A stretch of DNA of 42,321 bases from Prevotella sp. (GTDB taxonomy: Bacteria > Bacteroidota > Bacteroidia > Bacteroidales > Bacteroidaceae): positions 1 through 42,321 of the forward strand of contig JAFVFY010000024.1 of the NCBI GenBank assembly GCA_017475265.1. The letters run 5' to 3'. The translations under genes and the position numbers were made by a program. The stretch's first letter is position 1, and each line of letters starts with the position of its first letter. Under the pieces are notes generated by a model, which searched no databases, had not been told where the DNA came from, and saw only the letters and a list, made by a program, of their open reading frames with translations. Positions 8,385-15,011 of this stretch are shown piece after piece.

Positions 8385-8506
8385 TGGCCTTGCTTGCCGG
8401 ACCAACCGGGGCTATCCATCTGAAGCGGAGTTTAAAAGTGCTTCTATTTTAGCAAGTCGCTTGCCGGACCAACCGGGGCTCTTACCCTAAATAGGTTCCT
8501 TTCACT
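8364..8506 (-). ncRNA. Candidate structured RNA 1, convergent with the 149-aa gene
   Basis: A complete promoter (8510-8541) drives the reverse strand. The predicted RNA is about 140 nt and has two domains. Domain 1 is closed by CTATTT/AAATAG (8489-8494 with 8444-8449), and probably by AAAGTG/CACTTT outside it; inside is the hairpin GCAAG-CGA-CTTGC. Domain 2 is closed by AACTCCGCTT/AAGCGGAGTT (8372-8381 with 8423-8432) and followed by a six-U tract, as in an intrinsic terminator. Each domain displays the same 22-nt segment beginning AGCCCCGGTTGGTCCGGCAA (8459-8480 and 8392-8413, given on the reverse strand). No open reading frame is evident. Function unknown. Confidence 0.55.
8392..8480. repeat. 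22-bp direct repeat, two exact copies
   Basis: Positions 8392-8413 and 8459-8480 are identical (plus strand starts GCTTGCCGGACCAACC). They are 45 bp apart. Both fall in loops of candidate RNA 1. Confidence 0.9.
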
Positions 8507-8509
8507 TTG

Positions 8510-8541
8510 CAAAGGTAAGTGCTTTTTTCGTAACTTCCAAA
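8510..8541 (-). promoter_or_regulatory. Promoter for candidate RNA 1
   Basis: On the reverse strand TTTG (8541-8538), a 20-nt gap and TACCTTTG (8517-8510) form a consensus promoter. The sequence after the -33 box, GAAGTTACG, is shared in near-identical form with the promoters of candidate RNAs 2 and 3. Confidence 0.75.
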
Positions 8542-8604
8542 TATTTCTACCTTTTTTAGCATCTTACAGCCCATTTTCTTCTAAAATCTCTGAAACGGGT
8601 AGCA

Positions 8605-8871
8605 ATGGCTACCATACGATCAAATGGTATTTGGGCGTCCGTTGGCAACAGCCTGTTAGACTCTATAGGACAATGTGATAGCATTCTCATCAATATGACA
8701 ACGGAATATAACACCCGTCAACTGGCCCTTTCAATAAAAAAGTATTTTGAGGTAAATAAGAAAGCCATCGAAGTTATGATCTTCAAGGGAGGCAAACGCA
8801 TCATTGTCAAACGTGCCTTGGCAACAAACAGTGATTTCCTTCGAATGTTCATAAAAGTCTATGAACGATAA
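8605..8871 (+). CDS. Small unknown protein, similar in pattern to the C-terminal half of the 14495-15007 product
   Basis: The 88-residue protein is not recognised with confidence. Its pattern SNGI...QCDSILINM...LALSIKKYF...IEVMIFKGGKRIIVKRALA lines up by eye with SENGI...QGCKVVVLDF...ILKTKKIV...EECYVVHYSKAVVVKADAF in the 170-residue protein at 14495-15007. That order is seen in CdiA-type tRNase domains, so this may be a shortened relative. A TAG codon lies two codons before the ATG, so it cannot extend upstream. I find no consensus promoter directly upstream (TACCTTTT at 8548 is one base off). Its stop codon is embedded in a bidirectional terminator shared with candidate RNA 2. Confidence 0.5.
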   Translation: MATIRSNGIWASVGNSLLDSIGQCDSILINMTTEYNTRQLALSIKKYFEVNKKAIEVMIFKGGKRIIVKRALATNSDFLRMFIKVYER

Positions 8872-8899
8872 AAACCACCCCTTGCGAGATGGTTTTTAT
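8868..8899. terminator. Bidirectional terminator between the 88-aa gene and candidate RNA 2
   Basis: The arms ATAAAAACCA (8868-8877) and TGGTTTTTAT (8890-8899) are perfect over 10 bp with a 12-base loop. The A/T tracts give a U-run in either direction. The TAA stop of the 88-aa gene lies in the left arm. Confidence 0.85.
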
Positions 8900-9000
8900 A
8901 CAAATGGAGCAGGGGCGGTGATGTCTTACTCCTGAAGCGGTGTCAATTAAGTCCTGCAACCTCGGGATTCTACCCGGATAGTCAAAACTCATGTTCTGAC
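8868..9000 (-). ncRNA. Candidate structured RNA 2, convergent with the 88-aa gene
   Basis: A perfect promoter (9005-9036) reads leftward and the terminator at 8868-8899 closes the unit, giving an RNA of about 130 nt. The 5' end forms an 8-bp hairpin, GTCAGAAC-ATGA-GTTTTGAC, at 9000-8981 (one G-U pair). A CGGG/CCCG stem-loop follows (8973-8976 with 8963-8966). GCAGG (8957-8953) can pair with CCTGC (8913-8909) to close a larger domain. The start of the transcript, CACCGTCAGAA, is identical to that of candidate RNA 3. No convincing coding frame is visible. Confidence 0.55.
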
Positions 9001-9004
9001 GGTG

Positions 9005-9036
9005 CAAAGATAGGAACTTTTTCCGAAACTTCCAAA
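9005..9036 (-). promoter_or_regulatory. Promoter for candidate RNA 2
   Basis: On the reverse strand TTTG (9036-9033), a 20-nt gap beginning GAAGTTTC and TATCTTTG (9012-9005) fit the Bacteroidetes consensus. Confidence 0.75.
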
Positions 9037-9052
9037 TCTTTGTGCAATTATT

Positions 9053-9628
9053 TTATGTTTTGCCAGTGTTTTCTTCAATATCCGTAGAAAACAACCGCTT
9101 CAACTTGTCTTGGAAATCCAGTGACTGTCGCTGATTCATGGCACGCGTATAGTCACCGCGCATATTGTTCCGCTTCCACAAATCGCCATACACCTTCCAC
9201 TTCTCCTTGATGCCCAACCGCTCAGCCATCGCATCGGCCAGGAGTGCCGCCTGCGTCCGCGAGAGCAGGGGCTGGTAGTGCTCATCCACGTAGCCCGCCT
9301 GCTGCGCCTTCCGCCACAGCGCCATCGCTTCATCGGTGGCGAGAACTTCAGGCAGGCTCTTTGACGCTTCAGCACTATCTACTCCCCCCTCGCCTTTTGG
9401 AGAGGGGGTTAGGGGGTGAGGCTTGTGGGGCTGGGGGTAGGCTCCAATATTAAACTGTTTATCCACATACTGGCTGCCTGGGGCATAGATGAACACGGGG
9501 CTGCCTTGGTGATCCTTGTCTGCGCGGTGCAGTTGCTCCAGCAGTTCGTTCACCTTCTTCAGGACATCGGCGGGCAGCATATCGCCGAGGCCGCCCAGAA
9601 AGTCTGGGACTTCTTTATGTTGATTCAT
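9053..9628 (-). CDS. Unknown 191-aa protein with an in-frame repeat insertion
   Basis: I cannot name a function. The N-terminal third (DFLGGLGDMLPADVLKKVNE) and the C-terminal half (ALWRKAQQAGYVDEHYQPL, then LLADAMAERLGIKEKWK and NNMRGDYTRAMNQRQSLDFQ) look like conserved soluble helical segments of a Bacteroidales family. The two parts are joined by a proline- and glycine-rich stretch (PHPLTPSPKGEGG) encoded by a short GC-rich palindromic repeat (9382-9423), so the linker is probably recent. There is no signal peptide or membrane segment. The mRNA has an unusually long, strongly folded leader from a perfect promoter at 9855-9886. Promoter and leader suggest that its expression is regulated. 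Confidence 0.6.
   Translation of the reverse strand: MNQHKEVPDFLGGLGDMLPADVLKKVNELLEQLHRADKDHQGSPVFIYAPGSQYVDKQFNIGAYPQPHKPHPLTPSPKGEGGVDSAEASKSLPEVLATDEAMALWRKAQQAGYVDEHYQPLLSRTQAALLADAMAERLGIKEKWKVYGDLWKRNNMRGDYTRAMNQRQSLDFQDKLKRLFSTDIEENTGKT
9382..9423. repeat. Short GC-rich palindromic repeat inside the 191-aa gene
   Basis: The CCCCCTC...GAGAGGGGG core followed by TTAGGGGGTGAGGCTT resembles short palindromic repeats seen in many genomes. Here it is read in frame as PHPLTPSPKGEGG. It differs from the type A element. Confidence 0.7.
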
Positions 9629-9669
9629 ATTTGCTTTTTCTCAAAAGAATAAGATTGTTTTGGAGAAAA

Positions 9670-9826
9670 GGGGGCGCGGACTTGTTTACTGACAACAACA
9701 TCATTCCTTAAGGCTCGTTACACCTGTGCACAAATGCCATAGCCAAAGCTCACGCCCCCGTATGGAGGTGTGAGCCGGCAGACATTCTTTCCTGTGCATT
9801 AACTTGTGTAACGATTTTAAAGGAAT
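9670..9826 (-). promoter_or_regulatory. Strongly folded 5' leader with two competing structures
   Basis: The leader of the 191-aa gene can form one long nested fold. Its pairs are ATTCCTT/AAGGAAT (9703-9709 with 9820-9826), CGTTACAC/GTGTAACG (9716-9723 with 9806-9813) and TGCACA/TGTGCA (9727-9732 with 9793-9798). The apical hairpin at 9748-9775 has 12-base arms GCTCACGCCCCC and GGAGGTGTGAGC, pairing at 11 of 12 positions with one G-U. In the RNA, GGGGGCG in that hairpin (9759-9753) is also fully complementary to CGCCCCC further downstream (9676-9670), which is followed by TTTT. The two pairings exclude each other, as in a switch or attenuator, or form a pseudoknot. It is not a riboswitch class I recognise. 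Confidence 0.5.
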
Positions 9827-9854
9827 GGCAAGAAAGCTGTCAATGCTCTGGGTG

Positions 9855-9886
9855 CAAAGGTACTGCAATTCTCTGAGACACCCAAA
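9855..9886 (-). promoter_or_regulatory. Promoter for the 191-aa gene
   Basis: On the reverse strand TTTG (9886-9883), a 20-nt gap and TACCTTTG (9862-9855) fit the consensus. The -33 flank (TCCTCAAATATTTGGGTGTC) closely matches that of the promoter at 15012-15043, which suggests shared descent. Confidence 0.75.
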
Positions 9887-9985
9887 TATTTGAGGAATTA
9901 TATTACGGACTCATTGTATTTTCTTTGTTTTATGGGCACATTCAGAAGATTCCCGAGTTTATTACTCATTTTTATAGTACTAACA

Positions 9986-12900
9986 TTATTTCTTTTTAGG
10001 TTGCTTATTAAATCTATACACAACATGCAGCAGAGCATAGCAAGGCTGGACATTGGTAAAGGTTTCGGTGCGGCCTTGGGCGTTGACGATGCGGGTAACG
10101 TTGTCGAGCTGACCGAGGAGGTCGAAGCCGTCGAGCATCAGCAGTAGGCGACCTTTGAGGAAGGGGCGCGAGAGACGAGCATTCCATACAAGGTCGGTGG
10201 TGTTAAGCCTTGAGTCGGCATAGCCTGTACGGGTGTAGAGATTCAAGTCGGTATTGAGTTCCATCTTCCACGGAAGTTTCAGCAGGGCAGTCAGGCTGTT
10301 GGTGAGCGTGAGGGGCTGTTGCGTCTCGAAATCTGTGCGCTGACTGGTGTATCGCTGCCAAAGGGTGGTGTTCTTGAAGCTGAACGAGTGCTGTCCTAAC
10401 TTGTAGGAGAGTTTCAGCGTGTTGTTGAGCGAGAGGGTGTTGACGGTGCTACGCTCTTGGTCTACCAAATCGACGCTGTGCTGATAAGTGATACTCGGGC
10501 TAACATTGAGGCGGAGCGGATGCTTCTTGCCAATAGCAGTATTAAAGCTGTAGTTGACATCGGCATTCCAGTTGCCGTTCACGTTGTCGGCCTGCCAAGT
10601 GCGGACACCTGTGGCGCGGTCGTAGCGATAACCCATGGCAAGGGCGTTTTGGATGATTGAGTAGCCGAGCGAGTACCGATGACTAACCTCTTTTTGGTTC
10701 GCGTTTCCCCATTGGTGACTGAACGAAAACCGGTGGTTAACAGCATTGTGCAGACTGTTATTGCCCAGGCGGATGTTCAGCGGGTCGGTATCGTCGCGCA
10801 TATCCACAAGGTTCTGCAAGTCGGGTGTCGTGCTCGTGGCAATGTACTGGAGATGCAGTTTCTGGGCATGCCCCGTCACTTTATTGATGGTAGTATACTG
10901 GATAAAGCAGTCCCAGATGTTGATGGGCATGGTGTTGCGAGTGACGAGGGTGTCTATGCTGCCACGCTGGTAGTTAAGCTGTTGACGAACGAGTGTGACA
11001 GGGAAGCCGAGTTGTGACCACCACTTTTCCTGATATGACTCGTTGTCGGTGTAGGCGTTAAAGAACAGTCGAGGGCTGAATTCGTAGATATCTTCGGTGA
11101 AGTGGCTCGTATAACTGTTGCGACGATCAATGTATTGCTCATATTCATAAGCCGACGGCAATTGGCCGAGGGCGTAGGTGGTGTCAATGTCGAAGAGCGA
11201 TGACTCGCGTCGGCGGTCGTTGTGAGTATAGCTCGCATTCAATTGCAGTCGGATCAGTTGGGTGAAGTTGATTTGATAGGTGCCACCACCCCTGGCTTTC
11301 CATGAACGGTTGGGATGGTTGCGGTAGTAGCGATTGAAAGCTGCAGATGTTTGACTGGCATACTCAACAGACTGACGATGGTAGCGGTCTTCCTGCTGGT
11401 CGCGGAAGCTGGCTTCAGCATCGAGGGAAGCCCAGTCGGGACTATGGTGAAACTTAAAAGTACTGTTTAGGCGTATTGCACCGTCAATGCTGTGACCTTC
11501 TGTGAGACTTCGTTGCAAATTGCGGTTGATGAGGCTGTCGTTCTGATAGAAGGCTGAGGCAAGGCTGTATGTGCTGTTGTCAAACTTCTGATAGTTGAGC
11601 GATGGACGAACGTCAAGATTCCACATGCCGAAGTTATGGTAATAGTGGTGGCTGGTGTTCAGCTTCAAGTTCTTGTCGCGCTGAGTGTTGTGGATGCGGT
11701 CGTAAGTATCGCCTGTGAAGAGGTAGTTCTGTCGGAAGGTATTCGTCTCACGGTTAAGGTCGGTATGGGTCACTTGCACATTGCCGTCAACTTTCCACTT
11801 GCTGTTGCGGTCATCCACGTTGTAGTCTATACCTGCCTGTTGCTGAGTCAGTTGTCCACCGTCTTGCAATCTTTGCGGGTCCCAGCTGCCCGCTTCTCCT
11901 GGTTTGCCGTCGCCATTCATATTGTTGGCTGTAGCATAGGCCGCAAGGCGCGAGTGGTCGCTGAAGCGGAGAGCAAAGAGTCGGGCGAGCCAACGTTCCT
12001 TAGTTCCACCACCAACCTCTGCATTTGCCAACGTGCCAATATGGTATTCCTTCTTCAACTTTACGTCCATCACATAGCGGTTGTCACCCATGACGTGCTG
12101 ACCAAGAAACTCGCTTTGATCGCCCCACTTGTCGTAAATCTGAATGTCCTTCACAGTATAAGTCGGCAGATTGTCGAGCATAATGGTGTGGTCACCTCGG
12201 AAGAAGTCTTTTCCGTTCAACAGCAGGGCGTCGACATACTTGCCGTTGTGGTAGATGCGACCTCCCTCCTTCAATTCTACACCAGGCAGCTGACGTACCA
12301 GCGCATCAAGCATTGAGCCTTCGGCCAACTCGAAAGCGTCGGCATTGAACACGAGCGTATCGCCCTTATAGTAGAACTGCACCTTTGACGAGGTGACAAC
12401 CACTTCCTGAAGTATCTTAGTTTCACGTTTCATATAGACAGGAGGAAGTTCACGGCGCTGTTCTCGACGATAGATGTTGTTCAACTCAAAAGGCATTTCG
12501 GTGGGTTTGAAGCCTACGTAGGTCGCCTGAATGATATATTTGGCTGGTCGTGCGGGAACTCTGAAAGCAAAGTCTGCGTACTCAATGGGAGGATTATTGC
12601 CATACTGCATATATGAGATAGCTTCACAGGAGTCAATACGTACACCATCGGCAGTAAGCAGGCGAACATTGGAGTGTGGCAAGTCATTGTGTGTCAAGTT
12701 GTCTTTTACCTTGCCTGTGAGTACGATATAACGGTTGTCTGCCTTTGGCTTATATTGTACAAATATCTGCTTTCCTTTAGTCACCACCCGCACAGGCTGG
12801 TCTTTAGTCAGTTGTTTAACTGCCTTGGGAGCACTCATGCCCTCAATACCGGCCACCACTTGCAAGTGCTCCAGTTCGTTGTGAATGAAGGATATTTCGT

Positions 12901-13012
12901 AGTCGTCCTGTTGTTGATTCAGATGTTCCAAAGCGTCAGCCAAGGACAATGTCTGTGCCGATGCACTCAGCAATGAGCAAGCCCATAGAACAAAGAGGAT
13001 GAAATGTTTCAT
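9986..13012 (-). CDS. Outer-membrane beta-barrel receptor with STN signalling domain
   Basis: The 1008-residue protein starts with a signal peptide (MKHFILFVLWACSLLSASAQ). An STN-type signalling domain follows (TLSLADALEHLNQQQDDYEISF to about residue 87). A carboxypeptidase-like regulatory repeat (VLTGKVKDNLTHNDLPHSNV) and a plug-like domain (LVRQLPGVELKEGGRIYHNG) come next. The remaining 600 residues are rich in alternating aromatic beta strands and end in VVYRFNKQPKKK. It resembles the TonB-receptor-like barrels of Bacteroidetes that signal to FecR proteins. The start overlaps the stop of the anti-sigma gene by 4 bp (ATGA), so translation is coupled. No SusD-like partner lies nearby, and the ligand is unknown. 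Confidence 0.85.
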   Translation of the reverse strand: MKHFILFVLWACSLLSASAQTLSLADALEHLNQQQDDYEISFIHNELEHLQVVAGIEGMSAPKAVKQLTKDQPVRVVTKGKQIFVQYKPKADNRYIVLTGKVKDNLTHNDLPHSNVRLLTADGVRIDSCEAISYMQYGNNPPIEYADFAFRVPARPAKYIIQATYVGFKPTEMPFELNNIYRREQRRELPPVYMKRETKILQEVVVTSSKVQFYYKGDTLVFNADAFELAEGSMLDALVRQLPGVELKEGGRIYHNGKYVDALLLNGKDFFRGDHTIMLDNLPTYTVKDIQIYDKWGDQSEFLGQHVMGDNRYVMDVKLKKEYHIGTLANAEVGGGTKERWLARLFALRFSDHSRLAAYATANNMNGDGKPGEAGSWDPQRLQDGGQLTQQQAGIDYNVDDRNSKWKVDGNVQVTHTDLNRETNTFRQNYLFTGDTYDRIHNTQRDKNLKLNTSHHYYHNFGMWNLDVRPSLNYQKFDNSTYSLASAFYQNDSLINRNLQRSLTEGHSIDGAIRLNSTFKFHHSPDWASLDAEASFRDQQEDRYHRQSVEYASQTSAAFNRYYRNHPNRSWKARGGGTYQINFTQLIRLQLNASYTHNDRRRESSLFDIDTTYALGQLPSAYEYEQYIDRRNSYTSHFTEDIYEFSPRLFFNAYTDNESYQEKWWSQLGFPVTLVRQQLNYQRGSIDTLVTRNTMPINIWDCFIQYTTINKVTGHAQKLHLQYIATSTTPDLQNLVDMRDDTDPLNIRLGNNSLHNAVNHRFSFSHQWGNANQKEVSHRYSLGYSIIQNALAMGYRYDRATGVRTWQADNVNGNWNADVNYSFNTAIGKKHPLRLNVSPSITYQHSVDLVDQERSTVNTLSLNNTLKLSYKLGQHSFSFKNTTLWQRYTSQRTDFETQQPLTLTNSLTALLKLPWKMELNTDLNLYTRTGYADSRLNTTDLVWNARLSRPFLKGRLLLMLDGFDLLGQLDNVTRIVNAQGRTETFTNVQPCYALLHVVYRFNKQPKKK

Positions 13013-13617
13013 GGCTGTACCTCCTTATCCGCATTTACGAATATGGTATCCCGTTCGTCAACGAGTTGCAATCCTTCAAACTCATTCACATCGTTGAGGA
13101 ACGTACTGAGCGGTTGCACGCTATCCCATCCAATAGTAAAACGTAGCTGACGCAAAGTGTCGTTGCGGAAACAAATGGCATGGCCATAGTGGGCGCTCAC
13201 GACCGAAAGTACACTATCGAGTGGAGTGTTGGAGAAGTGGACTGCCTCCCCAAGCCCCTCCGATGGAGGGGGTGTTTGGGTACATGAAACAGGTGATTCG
13301 GCATCCCCTCCTTTAGAGGGGTTTGGGGAAGCTATCCATAGCATTGCAGCGATAGCGATGCCAGAGATCAGCAGGACGCCGATAAACATGGCAGCCACAC
13401 GGAGCCATTTATGACTAGAAGGCGTTGTCAGTCGCTTCCACTCGTCATCGATGGTCTCGTCATCAATATCCTTTTGGGCATCGAATGTACTTTTAGTCTT
13501 TGCCATCAGGGAATAGAGTTCACGGCATTCTTCATCCGATAATATCTCCTGCCACTGCTGCTCGGTATAAGCTTGGGGCTGTTCCATCATTTGGAACAAA
13601 AGGTCGGTCTTGTTCAT
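13009..13617 (-). CDS. FecR-like anti-sigma factor
   Basis: I start this at ATG 13617 (MNKTDLLFQMMEQPQAY), 4 bp after the sigma factor stop; the open frame extends further upstream but into the sigma gene. A cytoplasmic N-terminal sigma-binding part (about residues 1-68) is followed by one transmembrane helix (WLRVAAMFIGVLLISGIAIA). A periplasmic C-terminal domain of the STN-like DUF4974 type comes last (SNTPLDSVLSVVSAHYGHAI, then LNDVNEFEGLQLV). The usual FecR domain between helix and C-terminus is missing or very short. In its place is a linker made by an in-frame palindromic repeat (13246-13331). It should hold the upstream ECF sigma factor until the receptor signals. Confidence 0.82.
   Translation of the reverse strand: MNKTDLLFQMMEQPQAYTEQQWQEILSDEECRELYSLMAKTKSTFDAQKDIDDETIDDEWKRLTTPSSHKWLRVAAMFIGVLLISGIAIAAMLWIASPNPSKGGDAESPVSCTQTPPPSEGLGEAVHFSNTPLDSVLSVVSAHYGHAICFRNDTLRQLRFTIGWDSVQPLSTFLNDVNEFEGLQLVDERDTIFVNADKEVQP
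13246..13331. repeat. Palindromic element pair inside the anti-sigma gene
   Basis: CTCCCCAAGCCCCTCC-GAT-GGAGGGGG at the left and CCCCTCCTTTAGAGGGG-TTTGGGGAAG at the right form two hairpins that also pair with each other. Read in frame on the reverse strand they give ASPNPSKGGDA and TPPPSEGLGEA, separated by ESPVSCTQ. The site is exactly at the linker just after the membrane helix. Confidence 0.75.
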
Positions 13618-13621
13618 CTTG

Positions 13622-14116
13622 CTAATCTTTTTTAAGGTGATCACGTAATTGTTGAAGCGCATGGCGCAGATACTTATAGACGGTGGTCTCGCTGACACCG
13701 AGGCGAAGGGCTATTTCACGGAAAGTGAGACCATCGCGGAAATGCAGTTCCACCACTTCACGACAGGCGGGTGGTGCTAACAGGCTGATGCCCTCTGTAA
13801 GAGCATTCGTCTCTTCACGAAATAGGTCTGTCGGAATGATAGTGGTGTCGAGGTCGAGGAGGTAGAGCCGTTGGACTCGTTCCTGAATCTTCCTGCCACG
13901 TATCACGTTCAAACATCGGTTGCGTACACTGGTGAGTAAGAACGCTGCTGCCGTATTCTCATGCAACTCAGCTGATGAGGCAAGCAACTGAGCGAAGACA
14001 TCATGCACAATGTCCTTGCTCTCAGCATCATCGTGCAGAAGCATGGTTGCCAACCGATACATCTGCCGGTAATGCTGTCGGAACAGCGTTTCAAGTGTTT
14101 GTTTTCTTTTCGTCAT
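13622..14116 (-). CDS. ECF-family RNA polymerase sigma factor
   Basis: The product has about 164 residues from ATG 14116; a GTG at 14131 is possible. Region 2 is visible (LFRQHYRQMYRLATMLLHDD, ESKDIVHDVFAQLL). Region 4 ends with a clear helix-turn-helix (LTFREIALRLGVSETTVYKY). It is the FecI/SigW-like type that Bacteroidetes pair with FecR anti-sigma factors and STN receptors, and both genes follow directly. The cassette order sigma, anti-sigma, receptor implies that outer-membrane ligand binding switches on this sigma factor. A likely -7 box lies at 14206-14213. Confidence 0.9.
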   Translation of the reverse strand: MTKRKQTLETLFRQHYRQMYRLATMLLHDDAESKDIVHDVFAQLLASSAELHENTAAAFLLTSVRNRCLNVIRGRKIQERVQRLYLLDLDTTIIPTDLFREETNALTEGISLLAPPACREVVELHFRDGLTFREIALRLGVSETTVYKYLRHALQQLRDHLKKD

Positions 14117-14205
14117 ATACCTATAATACACATCAAAACCGATTTACTAAACCCTAAAGGCTAACTTTTTTCCATTTTTCTTTGTTCAAACACGATTTCA
14201 CGGTA

Positions 14206-14213
14206 CAAAGATA
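14206..14213 (-). promoter_or_regulatory. Promoter -7 box for the sigma/anti-sigma/receptor operon
   Basis: The reverse strand reads TATCTTTG about 90 bp upstream of the sigma start. There is no consensus -33 box, which would fit autoregulation by the ECF factor, but this is only suggestive. Confidence 0.4.
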
Positions 14214-14361
14214 GTCATTTCTTCCTATTATATAGTAGGTAGAAGGCGAAAATATTACAGGAGGAAATCAAGGATAAAGGAATGGAGAGTTAAGATTCCT
14301 TTGAGAAATGCAAACGTTTTTGTACCAAAACGTGCAATGAGAGAAAAAAGATGCCCGAAAA

Positions 14362-14393
14362 TTTGGAAGTTTCAATAATTATGTCTATCTTTG
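14362..14393 (+). promoter_or_regulatory. Promoter for candidate RNA 3
   Basis: TTTG (14362-14365), a 20-nt gap beginning GAAGTTTC and TATCTTTG (14386-14393) match the promoter of candidate RNA 2 in spacing and in the extended motif. Confidence 0.75.
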
Positions 14394-14397
14394 CACC

Positions 14398-14510
14398 GTC
14401 AGAATGTCGTCAGAGGGCGCGAAACGAACTGCTTTCGGAGCAATATTTCAAGCTGGACCTTTCTGACCACCATACGAGGACATAGCCCAGAGGGTTATGT
14501 CCTCAGTCGT
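14398..14510 (+). ncRNA. Candidate structured RNA 3, convergent with the 170-aa gene
   Basis: The RNA predicted from the promoter at 14362-14393 is about 110 nt. Its 5' GTCAGAA (14398-14404) pairs with TTCTGAC (14461-14467), closing a domain with an inner TGCT-TTCGG-AGCA hairpin. The 3' end is a GAGGACATA/TATGTCCTC stem-loop (14476-14504) with only a weak U-tract. The transcript begins CACCGTCAGAA, as does candidate RNA 2. The stop codon of the opposing gene lies in the 3' stem-loop. No coding frame is evident. Confidence 0.5.
14476..14504. terminator. Stem-loop shared by RNA 3 and the 170-aa gene
   Basis: The arms are perfect over 9 bp (14476-14484 and 14496-14504) with an 11-base loop. The TAA stop of the reverse-strand gene (14497-14495) is at the base of one arm. 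The T-tract is poor on both sides, so termination efficiency is uncertain. Confidence 0.55.
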
Positions 14511-15007
14511 TCTATCACGTCGTTGATCAGTTGCTTGATGGTTTCCTTGTCTGGCGCAGCGAAGGCATCAGCCTTCACGACAACAGCCTTGCTGTAATGA
14601 ACCACATAACACTCTTCAAGACTCCCCTCGCTGAAATCTTCATGGCGACCGAAGAGACCAGAGACAATCTTCTTCGTCTTCAAAATGCTTTCAGACATGT
14701 GCATGTCAAAGTCGAGTACGACCACCTTACAGCCTTGTTGCTTGGCCTTACGGAAAGCCGACTTGATGCCGTTTTCGCTTTCCACGCCCTTTCGGTCGCC
14801 CAGTTTCCCGTTGATGGTATATTCCGGATTCTTGTGGCCGATGACCAGCAGATGCTCATTGATACGGATGTACATGTCGTCGAAGCACCGCAACAGCACC
14901 CTTGCCACTCGGATGTTATCGCTAAGTTCTGTCTGGTCTGCACGAACGCTGATAAGCAAGCGTTCCCCGTATATCTCGTCTGTCAGGAAATCCTCATTCT
15001 GAATCAT
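14495..15007 (-). CDS. Small standalone protein resembling CdiA-type tRNase domains
   Basis: I start this at ATG 15007 (MIQNEDFLTDEIYGERLLIS), which gives 170 residues. The open frame runs further upstream, but the promoter at 15012-15043 lies there. The core NPEYTINGKLGDRKGVESEN followed by GIKSAFRKAKQQGCKVVVLD resembles the nuclease domains at the C-termini of CdiA-like toxins. In those, an Asp/Lys pair precedes a helix and a hydrophobic strand. This is family knowledge, not a search result. There is no secretion signal and no obvious immunity gene next to it. The predicted transcription start is at or next to the ATG, so the mRNA should be leaderless. Candidate RNA 3 faces its 3' end. Confidence 0.6.
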   Translation of the reverse strand: MIQNEDFLTDEIYGERLLISVRADQTELSDNIRVARVLLRCFDDMYIRINEHLLVIGHKNPEYTINGKLGDRKGVESENGIKSAFRKAKQQGCKVVVLDFDMHMSESILKTKKIVSGLFGRHEDFSEGSLEECYVVHYSKAVVVKADAFAAPDKETIKQLINDVIERLRT

Positions 15008-15011
15008 ACTG

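Larger units (their letters stand above)
9629..9985. other. Non-coding interval between the 191-aa gene and the receptor gene
   Basis: The interval holds the folded leader and promoter of the 191-aa gene (9670-9886). Past that, 9887-9985 is AT-rich with no gene that I can support. Confidence 0.6.

Noticed and set aside
8940-8990. tRNA-like segment (GGGATTCTACCC)
   Set aside because: No cloverleaf, anticodon arm or CCA-end context can be drawn.
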